Notes under the pieces: model-generated
Seen by the model: only the letters and a program-made list of their open reading frames with translations
The model's database searches: none
Told to the model about the DNA's origin: nothing
Made by a program: the position numbers and the translations under genes
In this document: positions 15,053 to 21,886 of the stretch, one piece after another
Layout: each line of letters starts with the position of its first letter
How positions within the stretch are numbered: the stretch's first letter is position 1
From: DATEJJ01 sp039649115
GTDB taxonomy: Bacteria > Actinomycetota > Actinomycetes > Mycobacteriales > Micromonosporaceae
Assembly (NCBI GenBank): GCA_039649115.1
Contig: JBBWZQ010000142.1
Coordinates: forward strand, 1 to 29,503
Length of the DNA stretch: 29,503 bases
Direction of reading: 5' to 3'

Positions 15053-15520
15053 GCTTATCTCCTCCTGCTCGTAGGCGGGCCGGTGTGGAGTCTCGACAGC
15101 GGCATCCGGTGGCACCCGGGTGCCGCTGCTGCGTGTACTGCCGCACTTTCGTGCTGCCGCGCGGCGTGCCGGCCTTCCTCGCGGCGTGCCGTGTAGGTCG
15201 TCCCCGGAGCGCCGAGCCGGTACGCAACTATTGTCAGCGAGCTACGTTTCGAAGGGAAGGGTGCCCATCTGCGAGATGGCAGATCGGCAGGCAGCATATT
15301 CATGAATGCAACAAATATCGTAAAAGCCGGATCGTGCGGGATTCATGTTCTGTACCACGAAGGGCGGCTCCGCGGAAACGCAGAGTAATTAGGACTATTC
15401 GTTAATTCAATCACATCTCTAGTATTTAGCACCGTTGCCCTTTCGTGATCTCTCCAGTCACGCTAGGTTGAGGTCGCTGATCGGGACGACCGTCACCCAA
15501 TCCCGGGAGACACCGGTCAG
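15053..15520. other. Intergenic region with an AT-rich segment, upstream of a riboswitch
   Basis: No convincing gene is seen in these 468 bases. The part 15290-15435 is clearly AT-richer than the rest of the window and probably holds the promoter for the c-di-AMP riboswitch and hydrolase gene downstream; TAGTAT near 15420 is a possible -10. Two perfect symmetric elements occur: ATCTGC-N6-GCAGAT at 15267-15284 and the palindrome ATTCATGAAT at 15298-15307. Their role is unknown. Confidence 0.5.
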
Positions 15521-15657
15521 CGTCGCCAAATCGCACGGCGGCCACGCACTCAGGGTGACCGTCAGCGAACCGGGGACCCAGTTACCTCGGGGTGAATCCG
15601 CGCAAGCGGTAGGGCGATCTTCCCGCCCGAACCCGTCAGCTAACTCGGTAGGCGGCG
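15521..15657 (+). promoter_or_regulatory. ydaO/yuaA-type c-di-AMP riboswitch before the NlpC/P60 gene
   Basis: The conserved blocks are all present: CCGGGGACCCA, TCGGGGTGAATCC, GTAGGGCGATCTT and CCCGAACCCGTCAGCTAAC, followed by GTAGGC. The closing stem P1 forms between CGTCGCC (15521-15527) and GGCGGCG (15651-15657), with one G-U pair, and a second stem forms from CGGCCAC with GTGACCG. The class binds cyclic di-AMP and usually switches expression off. It commonly precedes wall hydrolases and Rpf genes in actinobacteria, which fits the gene downstream. Confidence 0.93.
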
Positions 15658-15680
15658 AAGGACCCGAACGGTCGGGCCTT
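15658..15680 (+). terminator. Expression-platform hairpin of the first c-di-AMP riboswitch
   Basis: AAGG-A-CCCGA, loop ACGG, then TCGGG-CCTT forms a nine-pair hairpin with one bulge directly after P1. It has no U-tract, so it could terminate in the GC-rich actinobacterial manner or affect access to the AAGAAGGGG ribosome site just downstream. Confidence 0.5.
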
Positions 15681-15705
15681 CAGGGAAGAAGGGGTCTATC
15701 TCACC

Positions 15706-16671
15706 TTGCGCACCGCGCGAAAGCTGCTGCGCACCGTTCTCCTGGCGACCTTCGCGGTCGCGGTCCTCGCACCCGCTTCGGCCGCATACGCCAGCCCGTC
15801 CGCAGGCAGCCTCCAGCAGCAGATCGACGCCCAGAACAACGCTCTGGAAAAGGTGATCGAGCAGTACAACAAGATCACCATCCTCCTGCAACAGGGCCAG
15901 GCCGCGCAGGCCAGGACGCAGACCCAGGTGCAGGCACAGCAGGCGTCCGTGGATGCCGCCGCGAACGACGTCGGGAAACTCGCCGCCGCGGCCTACAAGC
16001 GCGGCCCGCTCAACAGCCTCAACGCGCTGCTGCAGGCCGGTTCGCCACAGACGTTCATCGACCAGCTGACCTCGCTCGACCAGGCGGCCCGCAGCCGGAA
16101 CAAGCAACTGTCCACGTTCCGGCAGGCCCGGACCAGGTACCAGACCGACAAGCGGCAACTCGACCAGCAGGTCGCCGCGCAGCTGGCCCAGCAGAAGCAG
16201 CTGGCCGGGCAGAAGACGCAGATCAATGCGCAACTGGCCCACTTGAACTCGCTGATGGCTCAGGCGGGTGTGAAGAGGAGCGGCCCCACCGCGCCGCCCA
16301 GGAACATCCCGTACTTCCCCGGCAAGGCCGGCATCGCGGTCAAGTTCGCGTACTCGCAGATCGGCGCCCAGTACCACTGGGGCGCGGCGGGACCGTACAA
16401 GGTCGGGTACGACTGCTCGGGGCTGACCATGGCCGCGTGGTCCAGGGCCGGCGTGTCGCTGCCGCACAACGCGGACATGCAGTACCACAGCATGGCGCAC
16501 ATCAGCCGGAGCCAGCTCAAGCCCGGCGATCTCGTCTACTACAACGGGTTGGGTCACGTCGCCATCTACGTCGGCAACGGGCAGGTCATCCACGCGCCGC
16601 ACAGCGGCACCACGGTCCAGCTCGCGAGCATCAACATCGACTCGCTGTACGGCTACGGCCGACCAAGCTGA
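15706..16671 (+). CDS. NlpC/P60 peptidoglycan endopeptidase with N-terminal coiled coil (RipA-like)
   Basis: A 321-residue secreted hydrolase cutting peptide cross-links in peptidoglycan. A signal peptide (about 1-30, ending ASAAYAS) precedes a long Gln/Ala-rich coiled coil (about 34-188), the arrangement in RipA-type proteins where the coil regulates the enzyme or binds partners. The NlpC/P60 domain covers about 205-321. It shows YDCSGL with Cys237 as nucleophile, GHVAIYVGNG with His284, and VIHAPHSG with a third polar residue at His296. The start is TTG 15706, with AAGAAGGGG upstream and the signal peptide beginning directly. Expression is probably set by the c-di-AMP riboswitch in its leader. 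Confidence 0.93.
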   Translation: MRTARKLLRTVLLATFAVAVLAPASAAYASPSAGSLQQQIDAQNNALEKVIEQYNKITILLQQGQAAQARTQTQVQAQQASVDAAANDVGKLAAAAYKRGPLNSLNALLQAGSPQTFIDQLTSLDQAARSRNKQLSTFRQARTRYQTDKRQLDQQVAAQLAQQKQLAGQKTQINAQLAHLNSLMAQAGVKRSGPTAPPRNIPYFPGKAGIAVKFAYSQIGAQYHWGAAGPYKVGYDCSGLTMAAWSRAGVSLPHNADMQYHSMAHISRSQLKPGDLVYYNGLGHVAIYVGNGQVIHAPHSGTTVQLASINIDSLYGYGRPS

Positions 16672-16681
16672 TCCCCCGGTT

Positions 16682-16745
16682 GGCGGAGGCCTCCCCTGCG
16701 TCCTCCGCCGACGAGGTCGGACCCCCGGCAGCCCCCCGCCGGGGG
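16682..16745 (+). terminator. Two adjacent hairpins after the NlpC/P60 gene
   Basis: GGCGGAGG (16682-16689) pairs with CCTCCGCC (16702-16709), and CCCCCGGC (16722-16729) pairs with GCCGGGGG (16738-16745). Both arms are perfect. There is no U-run, but strong tandem hairpins ten bases after a stop codon are a typical actinobacterial transcription end. Confidence 0.6.
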
Positions 16746-16791
16746 TTCGATCCTGCCCGACTCCCCCGCCAGCGGGCTGCGGAGCGGGTGG

Positions 16792-16797
16792 CACGAT
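16792..16797 (+). promoter_or_regulatory. Possible leaderless -10 element of tam (CACGAT)
   Basis: CACGAT lies six bases ahead of the GTG at 16804, which has no Shine-Dalgarno. It fits the spacing of the TAnnnT boxes elsewhere in the window but lacks the first T, so the call is weak. Confidence 0.25.
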
Positions 16798-16803
16798 CGG
16801 GGC

Positions 16804-17604
16804 GTGAGCGTCAGCTGGGATCCGCAGCAGTACCTCAAGTTCGCCGATGACCGCGCTCGCCCGTTCGCCGACCTGCTCGCCCGGGTCGCGGTCGCGCAGC
16901 CACAGCGGGTGGTCGACCTCGGCTGCGGGCCCGGCAACGCCACCGCGACCCTGCCCGTGCGTTGGCCTGGCGCCGAGGTGCACGGGATCGACGCCGATCC
17001 GGCCATGATCGAGGCGGCCAGCGCCCTCGCCGGGCCCCGGCTGTCCTTCGCCCGCGAGGACGTACGCGCCTGGCGACCGGCCGAGCCGGTCGACGTCATC
17101 GTGTCCAACGCCGTCCTGCAGTGGGTACCCGGGCATCTCGACCTGCTGCCCGGGTGGATCGAGGCGCTGCGACCCGGCGGCGCGCTCGCCTTCCAGGTGC
17201 CCCGCATGTCCGGCTCGCCGGCCGGGCGGGTCTTCTCCGAGGTGGCCGGCGACCTCCGGTGGCGGGAGCGGCTCGCCGGCGTCAGCGCACCCACGGTGGC
17301 CGCGAGCGACAACGGGACCGTCCGGCCGACGGACGAGTACGTCAACCTGCTCGCCGGCCTGGGCTGCCGGGTGGACGCCTGGGAGACGGTCTACTACCAC
17401 GTGCTCGCCGGCACGGATCCGGTACTGGAGTGGTTCGGCGGCACCGGGCTGCGGCCCTACCTGGACGCGCTGGAGCCGGACGCGCGGGCCGGGTTCCGGG
17501 CGGCGGTGGCGGCCAGGCTGCGCGAGGAGTACCCGAGCCACCCGTTCGGTACCGTCCTGCCGTTCCGCCGGTGCTTCGTGATCGCCTACCGTACCGAGGC
17601 ATGA
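16804..17604 (+). CDS. tam: Trans-aconitate 2-methyltransferase
   Basis: A cytosolic SAM-dependent methyltransferase of 266 residues. It is expected to methylate trans-aconitate, an aconitase inhibitor formed spontaneously from cis-aconitate. The opening VSWDPQQYLKFADDRARPF is close to the characteristic Tam N-terminus. SAM motif I is VVDLGCGPGNAT (37-48), followed by HGIDADPAMI and SNAVLQWVPGH. The C-terminal FRRCFVIAY is usual for the family. Length fits (about 250-260). The start is GTG 16804 with no Shine-Dalgarno. It is a single gene followed by a strong bidirectional terminator. Confidence 0.9.
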   Translation: MSVSWDPQQYLKFADDRARPFADLLARVAVAQPQRVVDLGCGPGNATATLPVRWPGAEVHGIDADPAMIEAASALAGPRLSFAREDVRAWRPAEPVDVIVSNAVLQWVPGHLDLLPGWIEALRPGGALAFQVPRMSGSPAGRVFSEVAGDLRWRERLAGVSAPTVAASDNGTVRPTDEYVNLLAGLGCRVDAWETVYYHVLAGTDPVLEWFGGTGLRPYLDALEPDARAGFRAAVAARLREEYPSHPFGTVLPFRRCFVIAYRTEA

Positions 17605-17611
17605 CACGACA

Positions 17612-17642
17612 GCGGCCGGTGTCCGCAATGGACACCGGCCGC
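17612..17642. terminator. Bidirectional terminator between tam and the sigma factor gene
   Basis: GCGGCCGGTGTCC (17612-17624) is a perfect 13-base complement of GGACACCGGCCGC (17630-17642), with a five-base loop GCAAT. It lies between two convergent genes and can serve both. Confidence 0.88.
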
Positions 17643-17654
17643 CGCCGATTCTGC

Positions 17655-18677
17655 TTACGCCGCCTGCAGGCCTTCGGCGCGGGCCAGCTCACGCAGCCGG
17701 CCCAGGGCCTGGATCTCCAGCTGCCGGATCCGCTCGCGCGAGAGGGAGAAGCGCGAGGCGACCTCGGTCAGCGAGTGCTCCCGGCCGTCCTCCAGGCCGT
17801 ACCGGGCGCGCATGATGCCGGCCGAACGGTCGTCCAGGTGGCCGAGCAGGCCCTCGATGCGCTGGCGCTCCAGGGCACCGAGCACGATCTCCTCCGGCGA
17901 CGGGGAGTCGGAGTCGGCGACCAGGTCGCCCAGCTTGGTGTCGCCGTCGTCACCCACAGGTGTGTCCAGCGACACGGTGTCCTGCGACCAGCGGATGAGC
18001 TCGTTGACCCGGTCCAGCGGCACGCCGAGGGCCACCGCGATCTGCTCGGGCTCCGGCTCGCTGCCCAGTTCGCGGGTCAGCTGGCGGGCCACGTTGCGCA
18101 TCCGGTTGACATCCTCCACCAGGTGGACGGGCAGCCGTACGGTGCGCTCCTGCTGCGCGATCGCCCGGCTGATCGCCTGCCGGATCCACCACGTCGCGTA
18201 CGTCGAGAACTTGTACCCGCGCTCGTAGTCGAACTTCTCCACGGCCCGTACCAGACCGGTGTTGCCCTCCTGGATCAGGTCGAGCATCGGCATCCCGGAG
18301 CGGACGTACCGCCGGGCGATGGACACCACCAGCCGCAGGTTGGCCCGGATGAACAGGTCCTTGGCACGCTCTCCCGCGGCCACGAGCTTGCGCAGCTCGT
18401 CCTCGGTCACGCCCGCCGGCATCTGGTCCTCATCGAGCAGGTGCTCCGCATAGAGTCCCGCCTCGATCGCCTTGGCCAGTTCCACTTCCCTCGCGGCGTC
18501 CAGCAACTGGGTACGGGAAATCTCGTGCAGGTAAACACCGACGAGGTCGCGCTCCTCGGCTACTTGATCGGTGCGCAGCACCGCTGTCTCCTTCTCGTCC
18601 ACCCCTGGGCCCTCCCCCGCTTCTCGCATCTTCACCACTTCGTCCGTCTGCCTCGCTCGCGCCGTCTGCCCTGCCAT
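17655..18677 (-). CDS. Group 2 sigma-70 factor (HrdD/SigB-like)
   Basis: A 340-residue RNA polymerase sigma factor. Region 1.2 is seen in DLVGVYLHEISRTQLL, region 2 in DLFIRANLRLVVSIARRYV and MLDLIQEGNTGLVRAVEKFDY, then YKFSTYATWWIRQAI (2.3-2.4). Region 3 is RTVRLPVHLVEDVNRM, and region 4 ends in LTEVASRFSLSRERIRQLE. The long acidic N-terminal extension of a housekeeping factor is missing, which argues for group 2 (HrdA/D or mycobacterial SigB type): non-essential, stress or stationary-phase use, with -10/-35 recognition like the main factor. The start is ATG 18677 with GAGGTGGGAACGGGA upstream. An in-frame ATG at 18629 is a possible alternative; the ATG at 18734 has no ribosome site. Confidence 0.9.
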   Translation of the reverse strand: MAGQTARARQTDEVVKMREAGEGPGVDEKETAVLRTDQVAEERDLVGVYLHEISRTQLLDAAREVELAKAIEAGLYAEHLLDEDQMPAGVTEDELRKLVAAGERAKDLFIRANLRLVVSIARRYVRSGMPMLDLIQEGNTGLVRAVEKFDYERGYKFSTYATWWIRQAISRAIAQQERTVRLPVHLVEDVNRMRNVARQLTRELGSEPEPEQIAVALGVPLDRVNELIRWSQDTVSLDTPVGDDGDTKLGDLVADSDSPSPEEIVLGALERQRIEGLLGHLDDRSAGIMRARYGLEDGREHSLTEVASRFSLSRERIRQLEIQALGRLRELARAEGLQAA

Positions 18678-19050
18678 GGTCCCGTTCCCACCTCTGTCAA
18701 CTGAACAACGGGCGGCGCAGACCAAAGATTCCACTCTCTACCACGGACGCCAGTCACATCTTCGTGACGACCGACGAGACCTTCACCACTTACTTGACGC
18801 ATCCGGACCCGTTCAGGTTCGCATCTCCACCTTGGCGTTGGCTGTGAGTCAGCCGTAGCGGCCCTGGTAGTCCTTGAGACCTCATCGTCAGGACTAGTTA
18901 CCCCTTGAACCGAAGCCAGAACACACTTATTCCTAGATCCACAGTCGGCGGCCGGGCAGCCGCGGGACGCCTCGGCGCTGGCCGCGACATATGCGGACGG
19001 TAGCCGCAAATTGCTCGATGTGTTCCGCCTCACCCGGGCTCCGGCTGCGC
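18678..19050. other. Leader region of the sigma factor gene, no gene seen
   Basis: These 373 bases contain no credible reading frame. For the minus-strand sigma gene one candidate promoter is GTGT (18921-18924), about 16 bases, then GGGGTAA (18898-18904), resembling a SigB/SigF-type GTTT/GGGTAT promoter; this would leave a leader of over 200 bases. An inverted repeat GTCAC-N6-GTGAC lies at 18753-18768. Both are weak calls. Confidence 0.3.
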
Positions 19051-19052
19051 TC
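19037..19052. repeat. 16-base core of the dispersed repeat at the GH16-like stop codon
   Basis: Read on the minus strand, GAGCGCAGCCGGAGCC begins within the stop codon TGA of the gene at 19051 and is identical to the start of both fruK units. A shorter GGCGGA match follows. It may be a decayed copy. Confidence 0.5.
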
Positions 19053-20064
19053 ACCCGGCAGGCGTGTGCCGGCCGGCGGCGCGGCGGCGCCTGCGCAGCG
19101 CGTACCCGCTGATGGAGAGCACCACGACGGCGCCGGCCAGCGCCCACCAGATCAGCCCACCGCCCGCGCCGCCGCCGTCGGCGGCTGCCGTCAGGGCCGG
19201 CGCGGACCGGACCGGGTCCGAGGCCGGCGCGGACCGCTGCGCCGGCGCGGAGGCGGGCGACGAGGGCACGGCGGGCGACGCCGCCGGGGTGCGGGAGGCC
19301 GCGGCCGACGTCGCGGCGGCCGCGCCCGGGGCATACGCATACACGTGTACCCAGTCCACGTCGAACTCGGCCGGCAACTGGGTGGCCCCATCGGGCTCCC
19401 CCGTCAGGGGGTCCCCGCTGGAGACGGCGAACCCGATCCACTTCGCGGCGGCGCCGGGATGGCGGTCCGTCAGCCGCGGTGCGCCGTCGAGGAGGATCCG
19501 CAGCAGCCCGGGACTCCATTCGATGGTGTACGTGTGAAAGGCGCCACTGTAGGCACCGCCGATAGTGGTGTGCACCGAGTTCCCGCCGTGGTTGCTGGAC
19601 AGGTACGCCTTCTCCTGGCCGGGCCGGGGCAGCACCTCGATGAGCACGTCGTCGTCGGGCGTCTGGTCCTGCGGCCACAGCGTGGCGTACGCGTCGACCC
19701 CCTTGCCCAGCGGCGGCCTGGCCCGGTACTCGAACTTCCCGTACCGCTGCGTGATCTTGTAGCAGGTCACCCCGCCGGTCGCGTAGTTGCGACCGTTCTT
19801 CGGCTGCCTGCGCATGCCCAGGCGCAGCATGCCGCCGGAGACGTGGACCTCGTCGGGGGTGTAGTAGCTGTCGGCCGGCCCGCCGTGCGGCGCGTTGTAG
19901 GTGGTGCACTGGCCGGGCAGCGCCGAGCCGCTGAAGTCGTTGGACCACACCTGGCGCCAGCCGGGCTGGGCCGCGGGTGCCGCGAGGGCGGGCGCGGCCG
20001 GCACGGCCGCCACCGGAATGAGCACGGCGGCGGCCGCGACGCGCGCGATGCGGGCGGAGCGCAT
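19051..20064 (-). CDS. GH16-like secreted protein with C-terminal membrane anchor
   Basis: A 337-residue exported protein. A signal peptide (about 1-29, ending ALAAPAA) leads to a jelly-roll domain of about 215 residues recognisable as glycoside hydrolase family 16 by YGKFEYRARPPLGKG, TLWPQD, FHTYTIEWSPGLLRILLDG and the final FDVDWVHVYAY. The place of the catalytic ExDxxE motif reads TPDDDVLIEVLP (about 135-146); under either alignment at least one catalytic acid is missing, so it may bind rather than cut glycan. A Ser/Ala/Pro linker (about 255-300), one hydrophobic helix (GGLIWWALAGAVVVLSISGYAL) and an Arg-rich tail suggest surface anchoring. There is no LPXTG. A TACGGT box lies six bases ahead of the ATG, suggesting a leaderless message. 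Confidence 0.82.
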   Translation of the reverse strand: MRSARIARVAAAAVLIPVAAVPAAPALAAPAAQPGWRQVWSNDFSGSALPGQCTTYNAPHGGPADSYYTPDEVHVSGGMLRLGMRRQPKNGRNYATGGVTCYKITQRYGKFEYRARPPLGKGVDAYATLWPQDQTPDDDVLIEVLPRPGQEKAYLSSNHGGNSVHTTIGGAYSGAFHTYTIEWSPGLLRILLDGAPRLTDRHPGAAAKWIGFAVSSGDPLTGEPDGATQLPAEFDVDWVHVYAYAPGAAAATSAAASRTPAASPAVPSSPASAPAQRSAPASDPVRSAPALTAAADGGGAGGGLIWWALAGAVVVLSISGYALRRRRRAAGRHTPAG

Positions 20065-20070
20065 CCGGTC

Positions 20071-20076
20071 ACCGTA
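20071..20076 (-). promoter_or_regulatory. Putative leaderless -10 element (TACGGT) of the GH16-like gene
   Basis: On the minus strand TACGGT lies six bases ahead of the ATG at 20064, with no Shine-Dalgarno between. Same spacing rule as at 8832, 9683, 20608 and 29318. Confidence 0.4.
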
Positions 20077-20109
20077 GCGGTTCGCGCTCCCCCGCGCGGG
20101 GTCGGATGG

Positions 20110-20601
20110 TCAGGAGCTCCCTCCCTTTGCCGCCGCCACGGCGAACCCGACCAGCCAGCCGACGAACAGGCCGTAGCCGGAGCCGCGCTGCGCCGAGTTG
20201 AACGCGCCCAACCAGGTGGCATGCGCGGCGATGAACGCCGTGATGAACGCGGCGAGCGCCGAGCCGAAGATGAGCGACGCCCAGCCGAGGATGAAGCCTC
20301 CAGCGCCGCCCGTCACCGCCTTTGCCGCCAGCCCCAGCACGGCCGCGACGAAGACCACGAGCAGCAGCGCCCGCAGATCCTGCGCCAACAGATCGCGCAT
20401 CGCCGCGGCACTGCCGTTGCGGGGCCCGAACGCCCAACTGGGCCAGCTCAGCTCGCGCAGGAACCAGCCCCAGAGGGAACCGCCATTGGTGTGCCTGGCG
20501 GCCCACTCGGTAAAGGCCTGGTTCCCGAAGGCGAGAACCAGGATCAGAGTTGCTATCACTCCAGCGCCCGTTGCCGTGCGGGCGCGTCCGAACAGAGCCA
20601 T
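20110..20601 (-). CDS. Small integral membrane protein, function unknown
   Basis: A 163-residue protein with four or five hydrophobic segments: ATGAGVIATLILVLAF near the N-terminus, ALLLVVFVAAVLGLAA, GGFILGWASLIFGSALAAFITAFIAAH and YGLFVGWLVGFAVAAA. The loop between the first and second carries several Trp and Arg (LWGWFLRELSWPSWAFG). I do not recognise a family. It is 45 bp upstream of the GH16-like gene on the same strand, but each has its own leaderless-type box, so they may be separate units. Start is ATG 20601. Confidence 0.7.
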   Translation of the reverse strand: MALFGRARTATGAGVIATLILVLAFGNQAFTEWAARHTNGGSLWGWFLRELSWPSWAFGPRNGSAAAMRDLLAQDLRALLLVVFVAAVLGLAAKAVTGGAGGFILGWASLIFGSALAAFITAFIAAHATWLGAFNSAQRGSGYGLFVGWLVGFAVAAAKGGSS

Positions 20602-20607
20602 GCCCGA

Positions 20608-20613
20608 AGGTTA
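20608..20613 (-). promoter_or_regulatory. Putative leaderless -10 element (TAACCT) of the small membrane protein gene
   Basis: TAACCT on the minus strand lies six bases ahead of the ATG at 20601, the same hexamer as at 8832-8837. Confidence 0.4.
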
Positions 20614-20703
20614 CGGATCTTCCGATCGGATCGATATGGCTGATCGGCGGATGTTCCGGGTACCGGAAAAGACGCCATTCCGATGTTGACGTGCGGCCAA
20701 TTC

Positions 20704-20780
20704 AGTGACCTGGGTCACGCTGACAAAGCGGTCATGATCTTACGGTTCGTATATGCAGTCATCACGATTCGTAATCGTGA
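20704..20780 (+). promoter_or_regulatory. Promoter region of the second riboswitch-NlpC gene, with CRP-like site and 19-bp inverted repeat
   Basis: AGTGACCTGGGTCACG (20704-20719) is symmetric and matches TGTGA-N6-TCACA in four of five bases on each side, so a Crp-family site is likely. TCACGATT-CGT-AATCGTGA (20762-20780) is a perfect inverted repeat; part of it repeats a nearby upstream stretch (ACGGTTCGTA versus ACGATTCGTA). The region is AT-rich for this genome. The remaining bases of the gap 20602-20918 show no gene. Confidence 0.5.
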
Positions 20781-20918
20781 ATGCGACACTATGCCAACTC
20801 ACCCCACATTCCAACAATCACCAGGTATACAGCCGTCTAGCGCGCGACAAAGCAGGGAACCACCTGGTGGGTTAGAAAGAGATGCCGTCGCGCCCGCGAC
20901 GGTGTACCGGTCTGGGAC

Positions 20919-21160
20919 ACGCCGAGTCCTGCCCGCCCGGAACCGGTACATCCACTGTGGACCCGAATGGGTCGGGAACATCAACCAGGGTAACGGGCAG
21001 GAGTGGGGGAACCATTTCGCCGACCTACGTCCACAGAGGACCCAGCACCTTGTGTCCACTGAGGACTCCTCGACAGAGGACGGTCGGCTCGGGGTGAAGC
21101 CGGGAGCTTTCCGGCCGGGCAACCTTCGCGCCCGAACCCGACAGCTAACCTCGCAGGCGT
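20919..21160 (+). promoter_or_regulatory. Second ydaO/yuaA-type c-di-AMP riboswitch, with enlarged stems
   Basis: Conserved blocks: GGGGGAACCA, CGGGGTGAAGCC, GGGCAACCTT and CGCCCGAACCCGACAGCTAACCTCG followed by CAGGC. P1 pairs ACGCC (20919-20923) with GGCGT (21156-21160). P2 is TCCTGCCCG with CGGGCAGGA, and another stem is GCCGACC with GGTCGGC, each closing long extra arms. At about 242 bases it is much longer than the first copy (137 bases). Confidence 0.92.
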
Positions 21161-21175
21161 ACCGAAGGGAAGCCT

Positions 21176-21757
21176 GTGCAATCCGTACGCTCACCTCGCC
21201 GTGAGCGCGGCGAAGCGCGACGCTGGCTGGCCAAGGCCGGCATCGGCGCGTTCGCCGTCCTCGGCAGTACCGCCGCCCTCGCCGCTCCCGCGAACGCGGC
21301 ACCTCCAGCGGATGCCGTCACGGTCACCGTCGCCGCGGACGCCCTGCAGAGCACCGCCACCTCGATCCCCACCACCGTCACCGTGTCGTATTCCAGCGCG
21401 GCGGCGGTGCGGGCCAGGGTGGCCAGCGAAGCGCTCAAACACCGTGGCGCGCCGTACCGGTTCGGCGCCACGGGACCGTACCGCTTCGACTGTTCCGGCT
21501 TCACGCTGTACGTGTACCGCAAGTTCGGCGTGAACCTCCCGCACCGGGCACGGGCTCAGCGCTACCGCGGGCGGGCGGTCTCGCGTGCCCAGGCCCGCCC
21601 CGGTGACCTGGTGGCGTTCAGCCAGGGCGGCAGCTGGGGTCACGTCGGCGTCTACCTCGGCAACGGGTACATGATCGACGCGCCGCACTCGGGCGCGCGG
21701 GTGCAGGTCCGCAAGATCTGGACCAGCGCGGTGGTGTTCCGCCGCATGATCGGCTGA
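21176..21757 (+). CDS. Secreted NlpC/P60 peptidoglycan endopeptidase, compact form
   Basis: A 193-residue hydrolase with a basic N-terminus, signal peptide (hydrophobic AGIGAFAVLGSTAALAAPANA, about 21-41), a short linker and an NlpC/P60 domain (about 77-193). It has FDCSGF with Cys106, GHVGVYLGNG with His156, and MIDAPHSG where the third residue is Asp, seen in many actinobacterial members. It lacks the coiled coil of the enzyme at 15706-16671. The start is GTG 21176, with GAAGGGA six bases upstream, only 15 bases after the riboswitch P1 stem, so ligand binding could act on ribosome access. Confidence 0.92.
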   Translation: MQSVRSPRRERGEARRWLAKAGIGAFAVLGSTAALAAPANAAPPADAVTVTVAADALQSTATSIPTTVTVSYSSAAAVRARVASEALKHRGAPYRFGATGPYRFDCSGFTLYVYRKFGVNLPHRARAQRYRGRAVSRAQARPGDLVAFSQGGSWGHVGVYLGNGYMIDAPHSGARVQVRKIWTSAVVFRRMIG

Positions 21758-21781
21758 TCGCGCGCATCCGCGACACGTAAG

Positions 21782-21821
21782 GCGGAAAGGGGTGTGGTCG
21801 ACAGGCCGCCCCCCTTTCCGC
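21782..21821 (+). terminator. Terminator hairpin after the second NlpC/P60 gene
   Basis: GCGGAAAGGGG (21782-21792) is perfectly complementary to CCCCTTTCCGC (21811-21821) across an 18-base loop, 24 bases after the stop codon. Confidence 0.65.
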
Positions 21822-21886
21822 GTCCCGACGTGGCGACGGACGTCATGTGCGACGCGTCGAATGGCGGGCGTGGCTCAATCCACGGC

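Noticed and set aside
16738..16772. A tRNA-like 3' end (ggggttcgatcc followed by ctcccccgcca)
   Set aside because: The T-stem does not pair beyond one or two bases, there is no D-arm or anticodon arm upstream, and the acceptor pairing has a mismatch. The stretch is explained better by the GCCGGGGG hairpin arm.
18696..18701. TTGACA on the minus strand upstream of the sigma factor gene as a -35 element
   Set aside because: It lies only about 19 bases ahead of the ATG at 18677, so any -10 would fall inside the gene, and no TAnnnT hexamer is found at the right distance.
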